Source: Branchiostoma floridae (lineage: Eukaryota; Chordata; Leptocardii; Amphioxiformes; Branchiostomatidae). Taken from it: a stretch of 64,000 nucleotides of DNA. Made by a program: the position numbers and the translations under genes. Location: contig NC_049979.1 of assembly GCF_000003815.2 (NCBI RefSeq), positions 10,365,374 through 10,429,373 on the forward strand. Direction: 5' to 3'. Shown piece after piece: positions 52,701-64,000 of the stretch (within the stretch, counting starts at the first letter, position 1; each line of letters starts with the position of its first letter). The notes below the pieces were generated by a model that had not been told where the DNA came from, searched no databases, and saw only the letters and a list, made by a program, of their open reading frames with translations.

Positions 52701-55700
52701 ACATGTACACCTAATGAGTCACAACTTAATGTCCATTGAAAAATGTCCCTTAATTTTTCAACTTGTTAAAAAAACACAGCAATAATGAGACTGTATAGCA
52801 GGATGAAACCCAGGCTAGCTACACGTAATCTCTGGAGAGTGTGAAACCCATCACACTGGACATGCCTTGTGCTGTAGGCAGGTAGCCTGTGGGATGCTTA
52901 TTAATGCTTATCCATCATATGATTTATCGCTTATCCATCCCATCTTTATTGCATGACTGACATCTCTTGGGATTCATCAAAACCATTCAAATGTCCAGAG
53001 AGGTGACCATGTGGCACAACCTATATTTCCAACATTATAGCTCTTGTACAGTGAAAAATAGTAGCAGGTTACCTTTTGTTGAATATGAAGAAACCAAATT
53101 CATTTTGGTACATATTTTAATATATATTTTAAGATAAATGAAACTTGATAAGTGACAGGAGTACTTCAAAATATTGAATTATAGTATGGCATTGATTTTT
53201 AAGGTAACAGTTATACAGAGAAAATACATGACATCATCCCAATATTTGCAACAGTAACTGCTCTGGGAAAAGAAAATATATCACATGTCCAATATGTCGT
53301 GCACGTTACAACCAACAGGGGGCAGGTTAGCCATCAGACAAGATGAGTTGAAGGGATGGCACATTTGTAAGGCTGTGTAAACATGACAGCAGCCAAACGA
53401 ATGGTCAATGGGGGAGTGATGCATCAGTGCTGAGCACTGACCTGCCGCGAGGATGATGATGAATGCATCAAATATGCCTTCTCTAGACAATTCTTCATAT
53501 CGACACATTGGAGACAGAATAGGAAATTGTAATGTAATTGCATTCCATTGCAAAATTAACTGGTATATTGTAATAAATGGCAGAAAGAAGAATGTATTCT
53601 AGCTATGTGGAATCATAGTAAGAAGATAAGTTACCTATTAAATCTGCCATTTTACGAGGCAGGTGAAAGGCGTGTGTGATGTGAATGCCAAATTTGCTAT
53701 TGCTATTGATCCTTGTATCCTGTAGAACATTCTATCATAAACCTAGCTATACAGAAAGTTTATGCTATGTTTGCTTTCTTCAGAATTTTCTATTGCAGAA
53801 ATGTTCATATTTTTTGTTTTGTGTAATCCTTCCATTCTTTTAAATTTTGTGTGTGTATTTTGTTGAAACAAACAGAAGTATTCATTAACATAAGTAGTTT
53901 TGAAGAAGTCTTTCTGCATTTTCAGTTTGAATGTCTGCATTTGGTATTTATGTGATAAAACCTTGTAACAGATACAAAATTCGTTAGATGTGATCTATGT
54001 GAGCAATAATAAACCTTGTCCTTCAGGTACAGTTTTAATACTGTTTTGTGAGATATGCATTATCAGTCAAGCTAGTAATCTTTGGTTAATTCAATGGCTC
54101 CAAATAATGGTATCTAAGACTTATTACACAATGCAGCTATGGAGGAATTACATTGATGATAATGACAGGGTGATATTAATTCATAGGGCACCCACATATC
54201 ACGATGATGAAATGTCTGCTTCAGTCTCTTCAGGCATTGTGTCATGTTGTGTTTATCATGAGTGCCCTTTTGTGTGGGAAATGACAGTTCATTCAAATGG
54301 CACAATTCATTGAACAACAGCAGGAGCAGGCACGGAATGTAATCAGGCCTCCTCTGGCAGACTGGCACATTTATACATCTATATCATAAGTCAGGCTGAA
54401 AATTAGCAGTGCCACGTATTGATGTCTCCATAAATTGTATGATATGAAATTGCTATGTTCTTCTATTAAGGAAAGATATTTTGTGAACACTCATGCAGAA
54501 TCATTCTGCTCCAGAACATCTTTTGCATATCTGTTTATTCCTCATTGTTAGCAAGCCAGCTACAACTCTTTTGATTTTACACATGCATTCAGGGGGATTT
54601 TGGTGTTATAATTGACTTTCATGGCAGAGTTTTATCCTGAAAACCTTTGACAGCAGTCCATAGAGAAAACTACAGATAACATACTGTACCTCACTGTCAT
54701 GCTAGATGGTAATTACCTGGCCTCTGGGGAACATTAACAGCTAATCTTCTGTTGACCACATATCTCTGCCATCTCACACTCAGCTGCAGTTACTGCCATA
54801 TTAAGATCTGACAGAATATAATGACCTGCATTGGCCTTGCAAATATAGAAGTAGACCTTTCCTCACTTCAGGCAATCTGGCCACAAGATGAAGATTAGAG
54901 AACTAGTCATACATTTTGCTATTCTCCTTGATAAATGGACATCCCCTGAAAGAATATGAAACTATCCATCATCATTGACACAGTCATATTTCATGAGAGC
55001 TCAGTTCATTGGATGGCTATTCAGTACCATGAATAGCACGTTTTTGCTTTGCTCTGGGAAGATACCTGGTGAATGTTATTTTTATAACTATTTTTAGAAT
55101 GTCTTTTTCATCAGCACACAAAGGAATTTCACAACACTGTTATCAGTTATTATCTTGGAGATGACATTTGAAGAAAGACTATTATTCCTCTCTTTTTGTG
55201 TGATGAGCAACAAGGTTTTACAATGACATTTTTCAGCATCTTTTGTAATTCATAACCATTTCAGCACCAAGGACAGAGACACAAATGTGAGCAATGTGCT
55301 TGACATGTATTACTTTAATGTAATCCCATCTTCCTGTTTAAGGGTTGAGGACTGCGTTAGCTCCCTACTTAAGCCTCCTGCATTGCTTCCTGTGCCTAGC
55401 TTTATTTGTACATAATATATACGGTAAAATCTGCCCAAGAAGGCCACTAAGGGAGCCGACAACACCTGGTCCATGTGGATAATAGGTCACTATTGACAGG
55501 ATTCGTAATGCTTGCATCAATGGGAATATCTATGTAAGGGACCACCAAGAAATGGTCACATTGGCATAGTCCTTTTGTAGACATGGTTACCTGTATAGGC
55601 ATAACAGTGTTTTCCCTTATTCCAGCACGACCGCCAGTCCTGCCATCCAGACCCACTATATCTAATGGAGGCACCAACACACCTAAAAAGGCCGACCACT

Positions 55701-58700
55701 CCATATCAGGGAGACAGCAGACCCCACCAACACCTACCTCCTACACACATGGCATCAGCCAGAGAAGTCCCATGCCTTCACCCAAAACTCCACACAGGGA
55801 AATCAAGAGGTGGTCATCAGGGGACGCGTCTTCTGGTCAACCCAGGTGGGCGTCGCCGTAAACTTCTGGTCCTTTCATTGCTTCCTTTTTTCAATAATTT
55901 CCAATATATTTTACATCTCAATTTTCTTAATTTCCATTTGTTTTGTGTTTTGATTGACAGAATCTATCATTGATTTTGGTATCTATGTTTTTAGCCTGGA
56001 TTTCAGGCTGTTTCCAGGGCCTTCACAACCCAGCCCCTTGGCTCTAAGGCCAACATGCCTCCAAGGAAGTTTTACCTCAGCCGACATAAACTTTCCTTGG
56101 AATATGTTGGACCTCGAGCCAAGGGGCTTGCAGAGTAGGCCTAGGAAATATTCTGGCATCCAGGCCACTATGTTTTGATCTGTTTCTGTGTTCTCATTCT
56201 TTTTGCTGTGTGAAACAAGGTTTGCAGTTCCCATGCATCGTAACTCCTGGACACTCGTAATATCAAAGACCCCAATTTTATGTGCACCATTCCAACTCAA
56301 CTAATTTATTGCTTACCCTCACAAAGCAATTAAGATTGTATTAAAAAATGCATGCTATATGGGTTAATTTTAGCATTTTATTGTCAAGGAACTGATCTTG
56401 CTTTTACATGTTTTCGGCGAACATTTTCCAGGACCTTATCATGTGTGGAAAACTGGAAGCCTCTTTCTGTAACCTTTTCTTTTCATCTTAGATTCCTTTG
56501 TGTCATTACTTTCCCAGAATCCGCCATGACAGTGCAGGATCTGACCATTCTACTGACTCTTCCTCACCTCGCAAACTTAAGGCCAGCAGTGGCAAACCAC
56601 CCCTTCCCCCTAAGAATATTTCCAAGAGGTACTGAAAATGTACTGCCCGAGGGTCTTGCCTGGAGTGTGTCAGAATCCCAGAATGAATAACAGCATCTAA
56701 TCTTACCCCCGCATCTTATTCTTGCCCATTTCCTACTGGTATTTCATATACAGGTTATTGCTAGTACATTTTGTTTGTGCCATATGTTGTTTCTGTTATG
56801 TCATACTACGTTATGTTATGTTTGTTCATGCATGAATGAGTCATTCCTCACATGTGAGTACAGTCAGTAGTTCTTGTGGGTGACATAATTTTAATAGCGG
56901 AACTATAATTGATATCTGTTGAATGTCATGTGGCATGTCCACTTTTCTTTTGTATACATGTGTGTTATTTGTGCAAATCCACCTAACAAATTTGACTTAT
57001 AAAGTAGCATGTTTGAATTTTTGACATTCTGTTATACCTTCCATTGGCTGCTTCCTGGTTTGTTTGCCACATTGAAAAAATGATTATTCCAGTATTATTC
57101 TCAGTACTAGCTACAGTTTGAAAAGTGAACCTTAAGATACAGAGAAGGTTTTGGCATGTAGTAGACATGACCATCTTGCCTGCACATTAAATGAGGAACC
57201 TGGAATGAGGAATGATTCAACACTGCATGACAGTTTTTTTCTCATCATTTGCCTGATTTTACTCTATAGATGTTTTACTGATCCTGCCTGAGTTTCTGCC
57301 AGTTCCAACAACAGATGGATGTTCTGGACTGGGCAGGTTTTTGCTCCACCTGACTCACTCTGTGCTAGTCCACTGATGACTTAAATTGTTTGTAGACCAC
57401 CTGCCTCGCTACTGCCTTAACCTTGTGTGCACCCCACCTCTCACCTCTGCTAGGAGTCGCAGTAGTTCACTGGATAGAACATCAATACTCAGGCAGAGTG
57501 GGAGAAGAGGGTCTGGTAGTCAAAGGTACTTGTACTAACTTCCAACTCCCATCAGTAGCGCAACGAGATGCACATCTGTTTGTGTGTACATGTACATTGC
57601 ATGCTGTTGTGTTTGTTACACACAGAGAAGCATTTTGACATCATTGGTTGATTGATGTTTCTTAGGTAGGGAGTACTATAGAACAGATGCCAATGATATG
57701 GTTAGTAGGATTTGAAATTTGTACCAAAAAACAAATTTGTCTCCACAGCTGCACAGAAATGTCAACAGCTTTAAGGTTTCCTACTTGTCTAACTTGGCAT
57801 TTTGACCTTCTATTGTTTTCTCATCAATGAATTAAGAGAGAATGGAATTGTGACAAATATTGATAGATGGGCATGAAAGAATTTTAAAGATGACTTTTTA
57901 GGCCATATGGATAACGTCATTAAGTTTTGCTGATTCTAATGTTATATTTTCTATGAGAAAATGCAGCACATACCACTGCAATGAAACTATGTTTTTCATA
58001 TGTCTTTTAATTATGTGTAGTTATTAGGAAATGTGTTTTTAATTAGATGAAAACAATTTTTTTCTAATGACTACTGACCATTAGTTAGATATCAAGATGT
58101 CAAACGCGAGTTTGTACTAGCTTTCATCATTATGCACATGAAAAGGTGTTACGGTAAGGAACAACAGCATTTCATTGGAGACAGCCATGGCAATATGACA
58201 GGTTGAAAGATTAGAGTGTGCAATATGCTGTACTAATCTGCACAATCATCTAATCCTGAGAAGACAACAGACCCAGAAGAGCTTTTAAATGTTCACTTAC
58301 TTAAGATTATGCAGCATTTACACTTATTGAACATGTCTGCATTGTTATCAAGGGATGAGTTTCTTTTCTTAACTTTTAATTGGGTTTTATTTGATTTTAT
58401 TGGTGTCAAAATATTGTAGACAAAATTGCATTTTGCTTTCAGGTCATAATGTCTTACAAAAAGCATAATTTTGTTCAACTATAGGAGCTACCTATACTTT
58501 ATGAGTTAAGTAGTGCATACAAAGCAAAAGGAGTAGATTTAAACCAGGGTAAATGTACAATAATTGAATTAAATTTGTACTTCCACTCTCAGTTCCACAA
58601 ATGAATGTACATGATGATGATGATGGATGTACCATCTTTAACCAGTTAAACTTCCTAGTGTACTTCAAATTGGAAATAAAATTGATCTGCATTCTAATTG

Positions 58701-61700
58701 GCTTTGTTGCAAAATATATTACATCGCTGAAGTGCTATGAACCAAATCATAAGTGCTATGAACCAAATCATCAGGGTTTTTTTTTTTATTCCATCAAGTT
58801 CTTGTGTTGATGTTGACCATTGGTGTTACATCATATTATAAATGCTACCACAAAAAAGGGCTCAGAAGTCACTTGAGGTTAAGGGTTAGTCGACTGACAA
58901 CTACATTACTAAGAAATGCATAGTACAATGTACTGATTGTTTTATTCACACTTGTGAATGTCCTATACAAGGTAAGTTTCTGACCCTGAGTAGTTACAGT
59001 AGTCAAAACCAGACTTTTTTCTAATACATGTACCGGTAGAATATACAGCTAAATATGGTTTGTGCCATCTTCTTAGTGAGAACAACATGATCAAGTTTAT
59101 ATCGCTATAGGTTTGTCAACAAGTGTTATAATCATTTTTCACATTGTTAACCTGTTTGGGATGAAATTTTATTATAGATTTGTTACCTAGTCAAGATGTT
59201 AATTGATGACAATAATAGCTATAAACTGATTATGTACCAAAAGCTCCAACTTACCTGTATGTCTTCCCTCCCACAGTCATAGTCCAAGGGAAGCTTCACA
59301 TGTGCAAGGTATGTCTTCATGTTGTTATTCTTACTTCTTATACTTGAGATAAAATGGAATATGCTGAAAGGTATTACTGTCTATTATGACACAGTTGCCC
59401 TGCTGCAGATTGATTGAAACTCCACGCTCATTCTTTTTATTGTGTTGATTTAGGGGAATGCTAAAAGGTTAATGTTGTAGCTCGCTCAACAGGTTGATTA
59501 GTTTAAGTGCATTTTACATAGGGCAAAAAATTTAATCTAAGGTTAGTACATGTACGCTTAAATATGTTTACGAGGGCAATATGTTCCCCATGTGTCAGGC
59601 ACCTGTAACTTTGCCTTTCTGAGTTTTTGTGCAACTGCATTATTGCAGTCATCAGGAGGTATTCAGGTCAAAGGTTGCAAGGTCACCGGTTCCATCTGAT
59701 TATCAGGGCTTGGAGGAGTGCCAAACTCATAAAGGCAGGGGCTGCTGTGGTATAGGACAATTCATTGATCTCGGGCCAGCAAGTGGGCCAAATTCATAGG
59801 TTATTCCATTCGTAATTCACTTACTGAGCCTCACTTGCAGTGGGGCACCACAGAGGCAGGTCTTGTGATTGTTGTGTGGAATATCACAGAGGTAGATAGA
59901 TATACGTAAAGACTGACAAAGATCGAAGATGGCTGGCAAGAAGAAACAGATTGAGCTACGGAAAGGTGAACTAGCTTTTGTAATTGTATTTTACCATCTT
60001 GATGTGGAACCTGAATGATTCATGACAGTTTTCTGTTCCTGTCTGGTACATGTAGGTGGAGTGAGGCCTCCAAGAAGCCCCTCTTGTCGTAAGAATGCGG
60101 AGTTTACATTGAGGTGTTTGAGAAATGGGGATGCTGCTTTGAACTAAAAGATGTATAAGGTGTTCAATTGTACTCTGGTGCTGAAGAACTGCAGTCTAAA
60201 ATGGTTGTAATTTTACAGGGTAAGATTTTAATTAACCAGAGTGCTTTCCAAGTGCCTGTGGTGGGGCAGCTATGGGGTGTTAACAGGTGTAAATTCTTTC
60301 TGGCTCTGAAATGAGATCCTCAAAATGCATGGTCTGTTATTCAAGCACTGGGTAGTGTCTTGTTTATAGCAAACTGTTGCTTGTCTTGCTGTACATTGTA
60401 CAAATACTTGTCAATATGTGTTGTATGATGTATTGTGTTCATCACAGAGGAGGGAGCGGTGCGGATGTTCCTTCGAGGACGACCCATCACCATGTACATG
60501 CCCACCAACATGATGGAAACATATAATTTCAAGGAGAAGGGAACCTTACCAGCAGAGAAGCTCAAGCTGGAGTGGGTGTATCCTTCACATTCCACTGTCT
60601 CTGTTTTGGTTGAAAGCTGTGCTTGAATTTTGTTTGTTATCACTGATTTAGAAAAGGGCCTTTCTCTTGAATATTTATATATAATGCAGTTCTCAAGTTT
60701 CATATTCCCACATACCTCAAGTGCAGCTGTAGCATAAGTGGAAACAATGGTTTTGCCAGAAGTAACAAAGCTTGAAGGTCCCTTCCTGTCCTGTGATCTG
60801 TGGACTGTTTATCACTGATAAGGTTTCTGCCCTCTAACGGTGTTTGTATTCTTGCCCTCTGCCCCTTCAAATATAATCTGATAAGCCGTTTGTTTTTGAG
60901 TGACACGAACAATTGGTGTGAGGGACAGAGCACATGATTATGAAATTCATGTGTGCTGTAGTGGAATTATAGGGCACTAACCCTTGCCATGCTTGGTACA
61001 CAGAAAAAGAATGTAGCCAAGATAAGAGTGGCCCCTCCCATGTCAGTTCTGGCTGTAATCCATGCAGGGTAGTCCCGCAGAGCATTGATTTCCTGACAGT
61101 CTATTCCTGTCACGTTGTAACCATCTGCTGGCACTGCAACTGTAGGAGGGCCTACGCTGGAGGAATCTATAACTAGGGATTCTCTCTGCAAGTTTTTTTT
61201 CACTCATCAAATTATGTCATTCCATGTCATTGGTCAATAACCGATACAATAAAGGCATGTGAAGCACTCCAACACAGACTCTTTTTATCCTGTTGGGGAT
61301 GATGATGTCATATTCATGAACAGCTGGAAAAGTTTTCGATAGCGTTTTGATAGAGTCAAACAAGATACAGTGCCACAAATTGACTACATGATCATGTACA
61401 TGGGCCACATCCTGACATTGTTAAAAGTAAACAATTTTTAAAATGTGAATTCTTCAGTGCATTCCAGCTGTCCTCAAGAACATAGAATTGTTTCATGTTT
61501 TTTAAACAACCTGCATGTATCTCCTGAAATAACAACATGAAAAGACATATTTGTTTTACCATATTTTTTGTGTTTGATTATTTTCACTACCATCTTTGNN
61601 NNNNNNNNNNNNNNNNNNNNNNNNNNNNNNNNNNNNNNNNNNNNNNNNNNNNNNNNNNNNNNNNNNNNNNNNNNNNNNNNNNNNNNNNNNNNNNNNNNNN

Positions 61701-63414
61701 NNNNNNNNNNNNNNNNNNNNNNNNNNNNNNNNNNNNNNNNNNNNNNNNNNNNNNTCGTGTACTTTGTTGCAGCAGTGGTGGTACTGTACAACGTGGATGA
61801 ACAGCTGCCAAGACACTACCTGGGTCACAATGATGACGTCAAGTGGTGAGAACTTGCTGCTCTATTGCAACTGTCACATGTTCCTTCTTTTGTTCAGACC
61901 CCAAGTACCATTTGCTGTTTCATTAGCAGTATTATATAGGGGATGGTTTGCTAGCCCTTCCCATTTGACGTACCTCCCCGATACACATTTGTCATCCCTT
62001 CTGAAAGAAAGGTGCCCAACCCAGGATTGAACTTGGGGTGTCCCTGTTACCAGCTAATAAGAACTAGGAGGACATCCCTAATTGTCACTCATTAAAAAAA
62101 CAGTTTTTCCAGTCTGTGAGTTTGTTTGTCCTGGTGTGTGTTTGGAGACTGAAAATGGTGTAAATGGAGACTTGCAGGATGGGAAGGCTGGTTTGGCCCG
62201 GGTTCAAAGTTGGTGCCATAAGTCCAACAGGAAGGCAAGAAAATGCTTTACCTGGCAAAGCTTGAAGGTTACACTGCCTTTGTTGTTTCAGCCTTGCAGT
62301 TCATCCAGACAGGATCACTATAGCGACAGGGCAAGTGACTGGACATGGCAGAGATGGAGAGGTGAGCCAAATCTTTCTATAATACATGGGTTGACTATGA
62401 TCTTGTTGAAACAATCTGTGTTTGAATGTGCATGTTTGCAGTGGTTTAGCAAAGCAATGAATAAATGTCTTTTGTCACATTTGATATTAGATTCTGCAGT
62501 GGTATACTGATAGGAACTGATCAGGTTTTGAAGTCTTTGTTAAGTACAGAATATGGTCATCATCCTACCCTGTGGTTATACTTTCTGATAACATCTATCT
62601 TAATACATGTAACTTAACTTAGCCCTATAACAATAGATGGTCCATTCTTGTGTCTTTAACATGGCAATGAACTCTCATATTTAACTTGTATGTTGTAAAA
62701 GGTTGGTAATTAGTACATTTAGAGATTGGAAAGGAGATTCTGTGCCAGTGTCAAAGGCATTAGTGTGTTCATCGGGGGTTGGGATGAAACGAAAGTCCCC
62801 ATCCCATGACATGCCTCTGTGTCTCATCAAAATGGTCCTTCCTGATAAGAATGCAAATTGTTCCTTGCACAGAGGGAGTCCATCAATGATATTGGCAATG
62901 TCCCCAGTGTACAGGAATGTCCTTCTATTGATCTCTCAGCAAAACCTGAGTGATTGAATGGCAGAATATTGCATAAGTCTGTGTAATGGGTTGCCTGCAG
63001 ATCTGGCCAATCTGCCATGATGGTTTCTTAGGTTGCTTTCAGCATTTTTGGAAGTCTAAGAGGTGGTGATAAAGATTTTATCAGTTTGAAGTGTACTCCT
63101 AAGGAATTTCTATTGTTAGACCCAATGTGGGCAGGATTACAATGATTTAAAAGTTGTGCTGCCTAACTGTAATAATTATGCCAAACATTAATGGTTTGAC
63201 TAAATAATCCGATGTATGTGGCCAGTCTGCAAATTATCTTATCTTGCATCTCATCTCTTAATCTTAGAAGCTAACTAGCTAAGTTTCCTTGCTAATACTA
63301 GTTGTTGCATCTGATAGTATACCGCCTATATGTATGACATTTCCTAACTTTCAGCTGGATACGTACAAGAATGTGGACTCCTTCTACAACAAGGATGTGG
63401 AGTTCTGGTACAGG
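38756..63414 (+). CDS. EML: EMAP-like microtubule-associated protein (EML), 5' part
   Basis: Exons of the long form: 38756-38768 (MEGF), 48727-48891, 55626-55845, 56518-56628, 59277-59308, 60448 to 60575 or 60577, an exon starting inside the gap and ending at 61845, 62292-62361, and probably 63355-63414. The gene runs off the window. EML proteins bind and stabilise microtubules. Residues of about 14-52 form the trimerising coiled coil (VATLEQRVQLQEDEIQLLK). A basic Ser/Thr/Pro linker follows (SPMPSPKTPHREIKRWSSG, then SPRKLKASSGKPPLPPK). The HELP motif (VRMFLRGRPITMYMP) ends in KLKLEWV, and the first WD blade includes RHYLGHNDDVKCLAVHPD and IATGQVTG. All readable junctions agree in phase. The segment between LEWV and VYFVAAVVVLY is lost in the gap at 61599-61754. 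The first exon is inferred from phase and start context across a 10-kb intron. Confidence 0.9.
43722..43782. repeat. (GT)n microsatellite inside the foldback
   Basis: Interrupted GT/GTAT repeats between the two arms. It probably contributes to the assembly break that follows. Confidence 0.85.
44052..44151. other. Assembly gap (N) inside the foldback
   Basis: Exactly 100 N, a common placeholder for unknown length. Similar sequence flanks it on both sides (ttttttgtgtccagga and aattttgtgtcaagga), suggesting a collapsed tandem repeat. Confidence 0.95.
50693..51147. mobile_element. TACCGGTAC-ended interspersed element, copy 2 (opposite orientation)
   Basis: Starts gggatgggtaccagtac, followed by ttcaggtccagttcaagagg, which match the reverse complement of the right end of the copy at 10.4-10.8 kb. 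It also shares the internal block caaaacaattgtccatttc with small changes. The far end (ttgtaccggcacaccatact) mirrors the other terminus. It lies in an EML intron and is more diverged than copy 1. Confidence 0.55.
55430..55600. mobile_element. Diverged copy of the GGCCACT MITE family
   Basis: The left part reads aaggccactaagggagccga, close to the ggccactcaagggaccgga block of the element at 16119-16296, and later agggaccaccaagaaatggt echoes its inner block. The termini have decayed. The call rests on these shared blocks only. Confidence 0.4.
55992..56168. mobile_element. Hairpin MITE with 8-bp target duplication
   Basis: Two arms of about 78 bp pair: the left contains agccccttggctctaaggcc and the right has its reverse complement with few changes; the outer tips share GCCTGGAT. 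TATGTTTT occurs directly on both sides (55984-55991 and 56169-56176). An 8-bp duplication suggests the hAT group. It lies in the EML intron between the linker exons and makes a false open frame on both strands. Confidence 0.7.
56629..59276 (+). other. EML intron between linker exon and microexon
   Basis: AT-rich. Contains a possible tRNA-derived SINE start near 57454 (A-box-like tagttcactggatagaac) and a 21-bp unit repeated twice at about 58730-58770. There is no supported exon. Confidence 0.45.
59277..59308 (+). CDS. EML: EML 32-bp microexon
   Basis: Flanked by a strong acceptor (cttccctcccacag) and the donor GTATGT. It encodes SHSPREASHVQ and bridges phase 2 of the linker exon to phase 1 of the HELP exon. 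Because the exon is not a multiple of three, skipping it would break the long-form frame, so it should be constitutive in that form. Confidence 0.75.
59929..59965 (+). CDS. EML: Alternative first exon of short EML
   Basis: An ATG at 59929 in the context GAAGATGGCTGG encodes MAGKKKQIELRK plus one base before the donor GTGAAC. It joins in phase to the HELP exon at 60448 and skips the coiled coil and linker. Vertebrate EML2 also has a short N-terminus leading straight into HELP, so an internal promoter for a short isoform is plausible. Confidence 0.6.
61599..61754. other. Assembly gap hiding part of an EML exon
   Basis: 156 N. The sequence right after it is already coding (tcgtgtactttgttgcagca encodes VYFVAA in frame), so the 5' end of this exon and its acceptor are missing. 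This exon normally encodes the start of the tandem atypical propeller. Confidence 0.9.
62005..62075 (-). repeat. tRNA-derived SINE-like fragment
   Basis: On the minus strand the sequence reads ccaagttcaatcctgggttg, a good tRNA B-box (GTTCAATCC), preceded by AGCTGGTAACAGGGACA. No complete cloverleaf is evident, so it is probably a SINE piece in an EML intron. Confidence 0.35.
63355..63414 (+). CDS. EML: Candidate extra EML exon in the first WD region
   Basis: 60 bp with a good acceptor (cctaactttcag) and donor (AGG followed by GTGAGT), phase 0 at both ends, encoding LDTYKNVDSFYNKDVEFWYR. It follows the exon ending GQVTGHGRDGE. In the family the chain normally continues there straight into a PPHVRIWD-type strand, which I do not see here. 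It may be a lineage-specific or alternative cassette. Confidence 0.5.
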
Positions 63415-64000
63415 GTGAGTGGGGCCTCACACAGGCCAGGAGCCAGCGGCAGTTAGGCGCTACTAACCACATCTTCTCTGTATGCATGGGATCTGGGGTT
63501 TTCTTCCACAATGACTTCTAACACACTGCTGCTACTTCGTGTACACTGTTTTCTTTCCTACCAACCACTTGACAGTCCTTAGCCTTCTTTTTTAAAATAT
63601 GTCTTCAAACATGCGCAAACTTCTCAACCACAAGTGCAGGAATGCATGTGGTAACCTAAATTTTAGATTATCACACTCCTGACTAATTTTCTAAAATTTA
63701 TACACAATGTCATGTATTCTCAAATTTTTTGGTAGTATCTTGGTACTATCCCCTTTGCCAGACTACTGAATGCTTAGAAAATTAACAAGTCTTAAGTTGT
63801 GATGTCATCTGAGCCTTGCTCTTCCACCTGCCAGGAATTGTCTGACTGCATGTAGTGTGTTGGAGATGTAGGTGCACAGGAGTTTTACTAATAAGTTTTT
63901 ATCTTTCCACAGGACTAACAGTAGGTTACTTGTTTGATCCATAGACTAGCCATCAAACTAACGAGGTGGAAAGGTGTGGTGTGCAGAAAGGGCCTTGGAG

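Larger units (their letters stand above)
48892..55625 (+). other. EML intron 2
   Basis: A 6.7-kb AT-rich intron holding one TACCGGTAC-ended element and, near its 3' end, a diverged relative of the TA-flanked MITE at about 55430-55600. I find no further exon. Confidence 0.55.

Noticed and set aside
55983-56300. Open frames on both strands over the 56-kb hairpin
   Set aside because: The sequence is an inverted-repeat MITE, so mirrored frames are expected.
57454-57560. tRNA gene start (A-box-like tagttcactggatagaac)
   Set aside because: The B box downstream is degenerate and no cloverleaf closes; at best it is an old SINE remnant.

Overview
The window looks like nuclear DNA of a lancelet (amphioxus, probably Branchiostoma). 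This is inferred from small phase-consistent exons in large AT-rich introns, single pre-duplication members of families that vertebrates hold as several paralogues, many short inverted-repeat elements, and two assembly gaps (44052-44151 and 61599-61754). I read four genes and closed their reading frames by hand across splice sites.

Layout. (1) Minus strand, about 17.1 kb down to 2.3 kb: a TRERF1/ZNF541-type chromatin factor with six C2H2 fingers, an ELM2 domain and a SANT domain. Sixteen coding exons give about 1568 residues, preceded by a 5' leader exon. (2) Plus strand, 17.6-27.9 kb: atlastin, the ER membrane-fusion GTPase, with 12 exons, 539 residues and a long 3'UTR. Genes 1 and 2 are head to head across about 465 bp carrying three CRE-like sites, suggesting a bidirectional promoter. 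(3) Plus strand, 31.3-35.3 kb: a myosin regulatory light chain of 167 residues, whose second exon exists as two tandem, same-length, same-phase versions 65 bp apart. This looks like a mutually exclusive pair; the downstream version uses a GC splice donor. A perfect CArG box lies just upstream. (4) Plus strand, 38.8 kb to beyond the window end: an EMAP-like (EML) microtubule-associated protein with coiled coil, basic Ser/Pro linker, HELP motif and the first WD repeats. It has a first intron of about 10 kb, an internal alternative first exon, and a candidate extra 60-bp exon in the first WD region.

The rest is introns, UTRs and spacers with mobile elements. These include a Mutator-like foldback with a 9-bp target duplication around an assembly gap, a TA-flanked mariner-like MITE, a hairpin MITE with an 8-bp duplication, two opposed copies of a TACCGGTAC-ended element, a GCG-rich repeat, and an octamer-rich tandem repeat in an atlastin intron. 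I saw no bacterial-type operon, CRISPR array or rRNA gene. The four genes are neighbours but do not form an obvious pathway.
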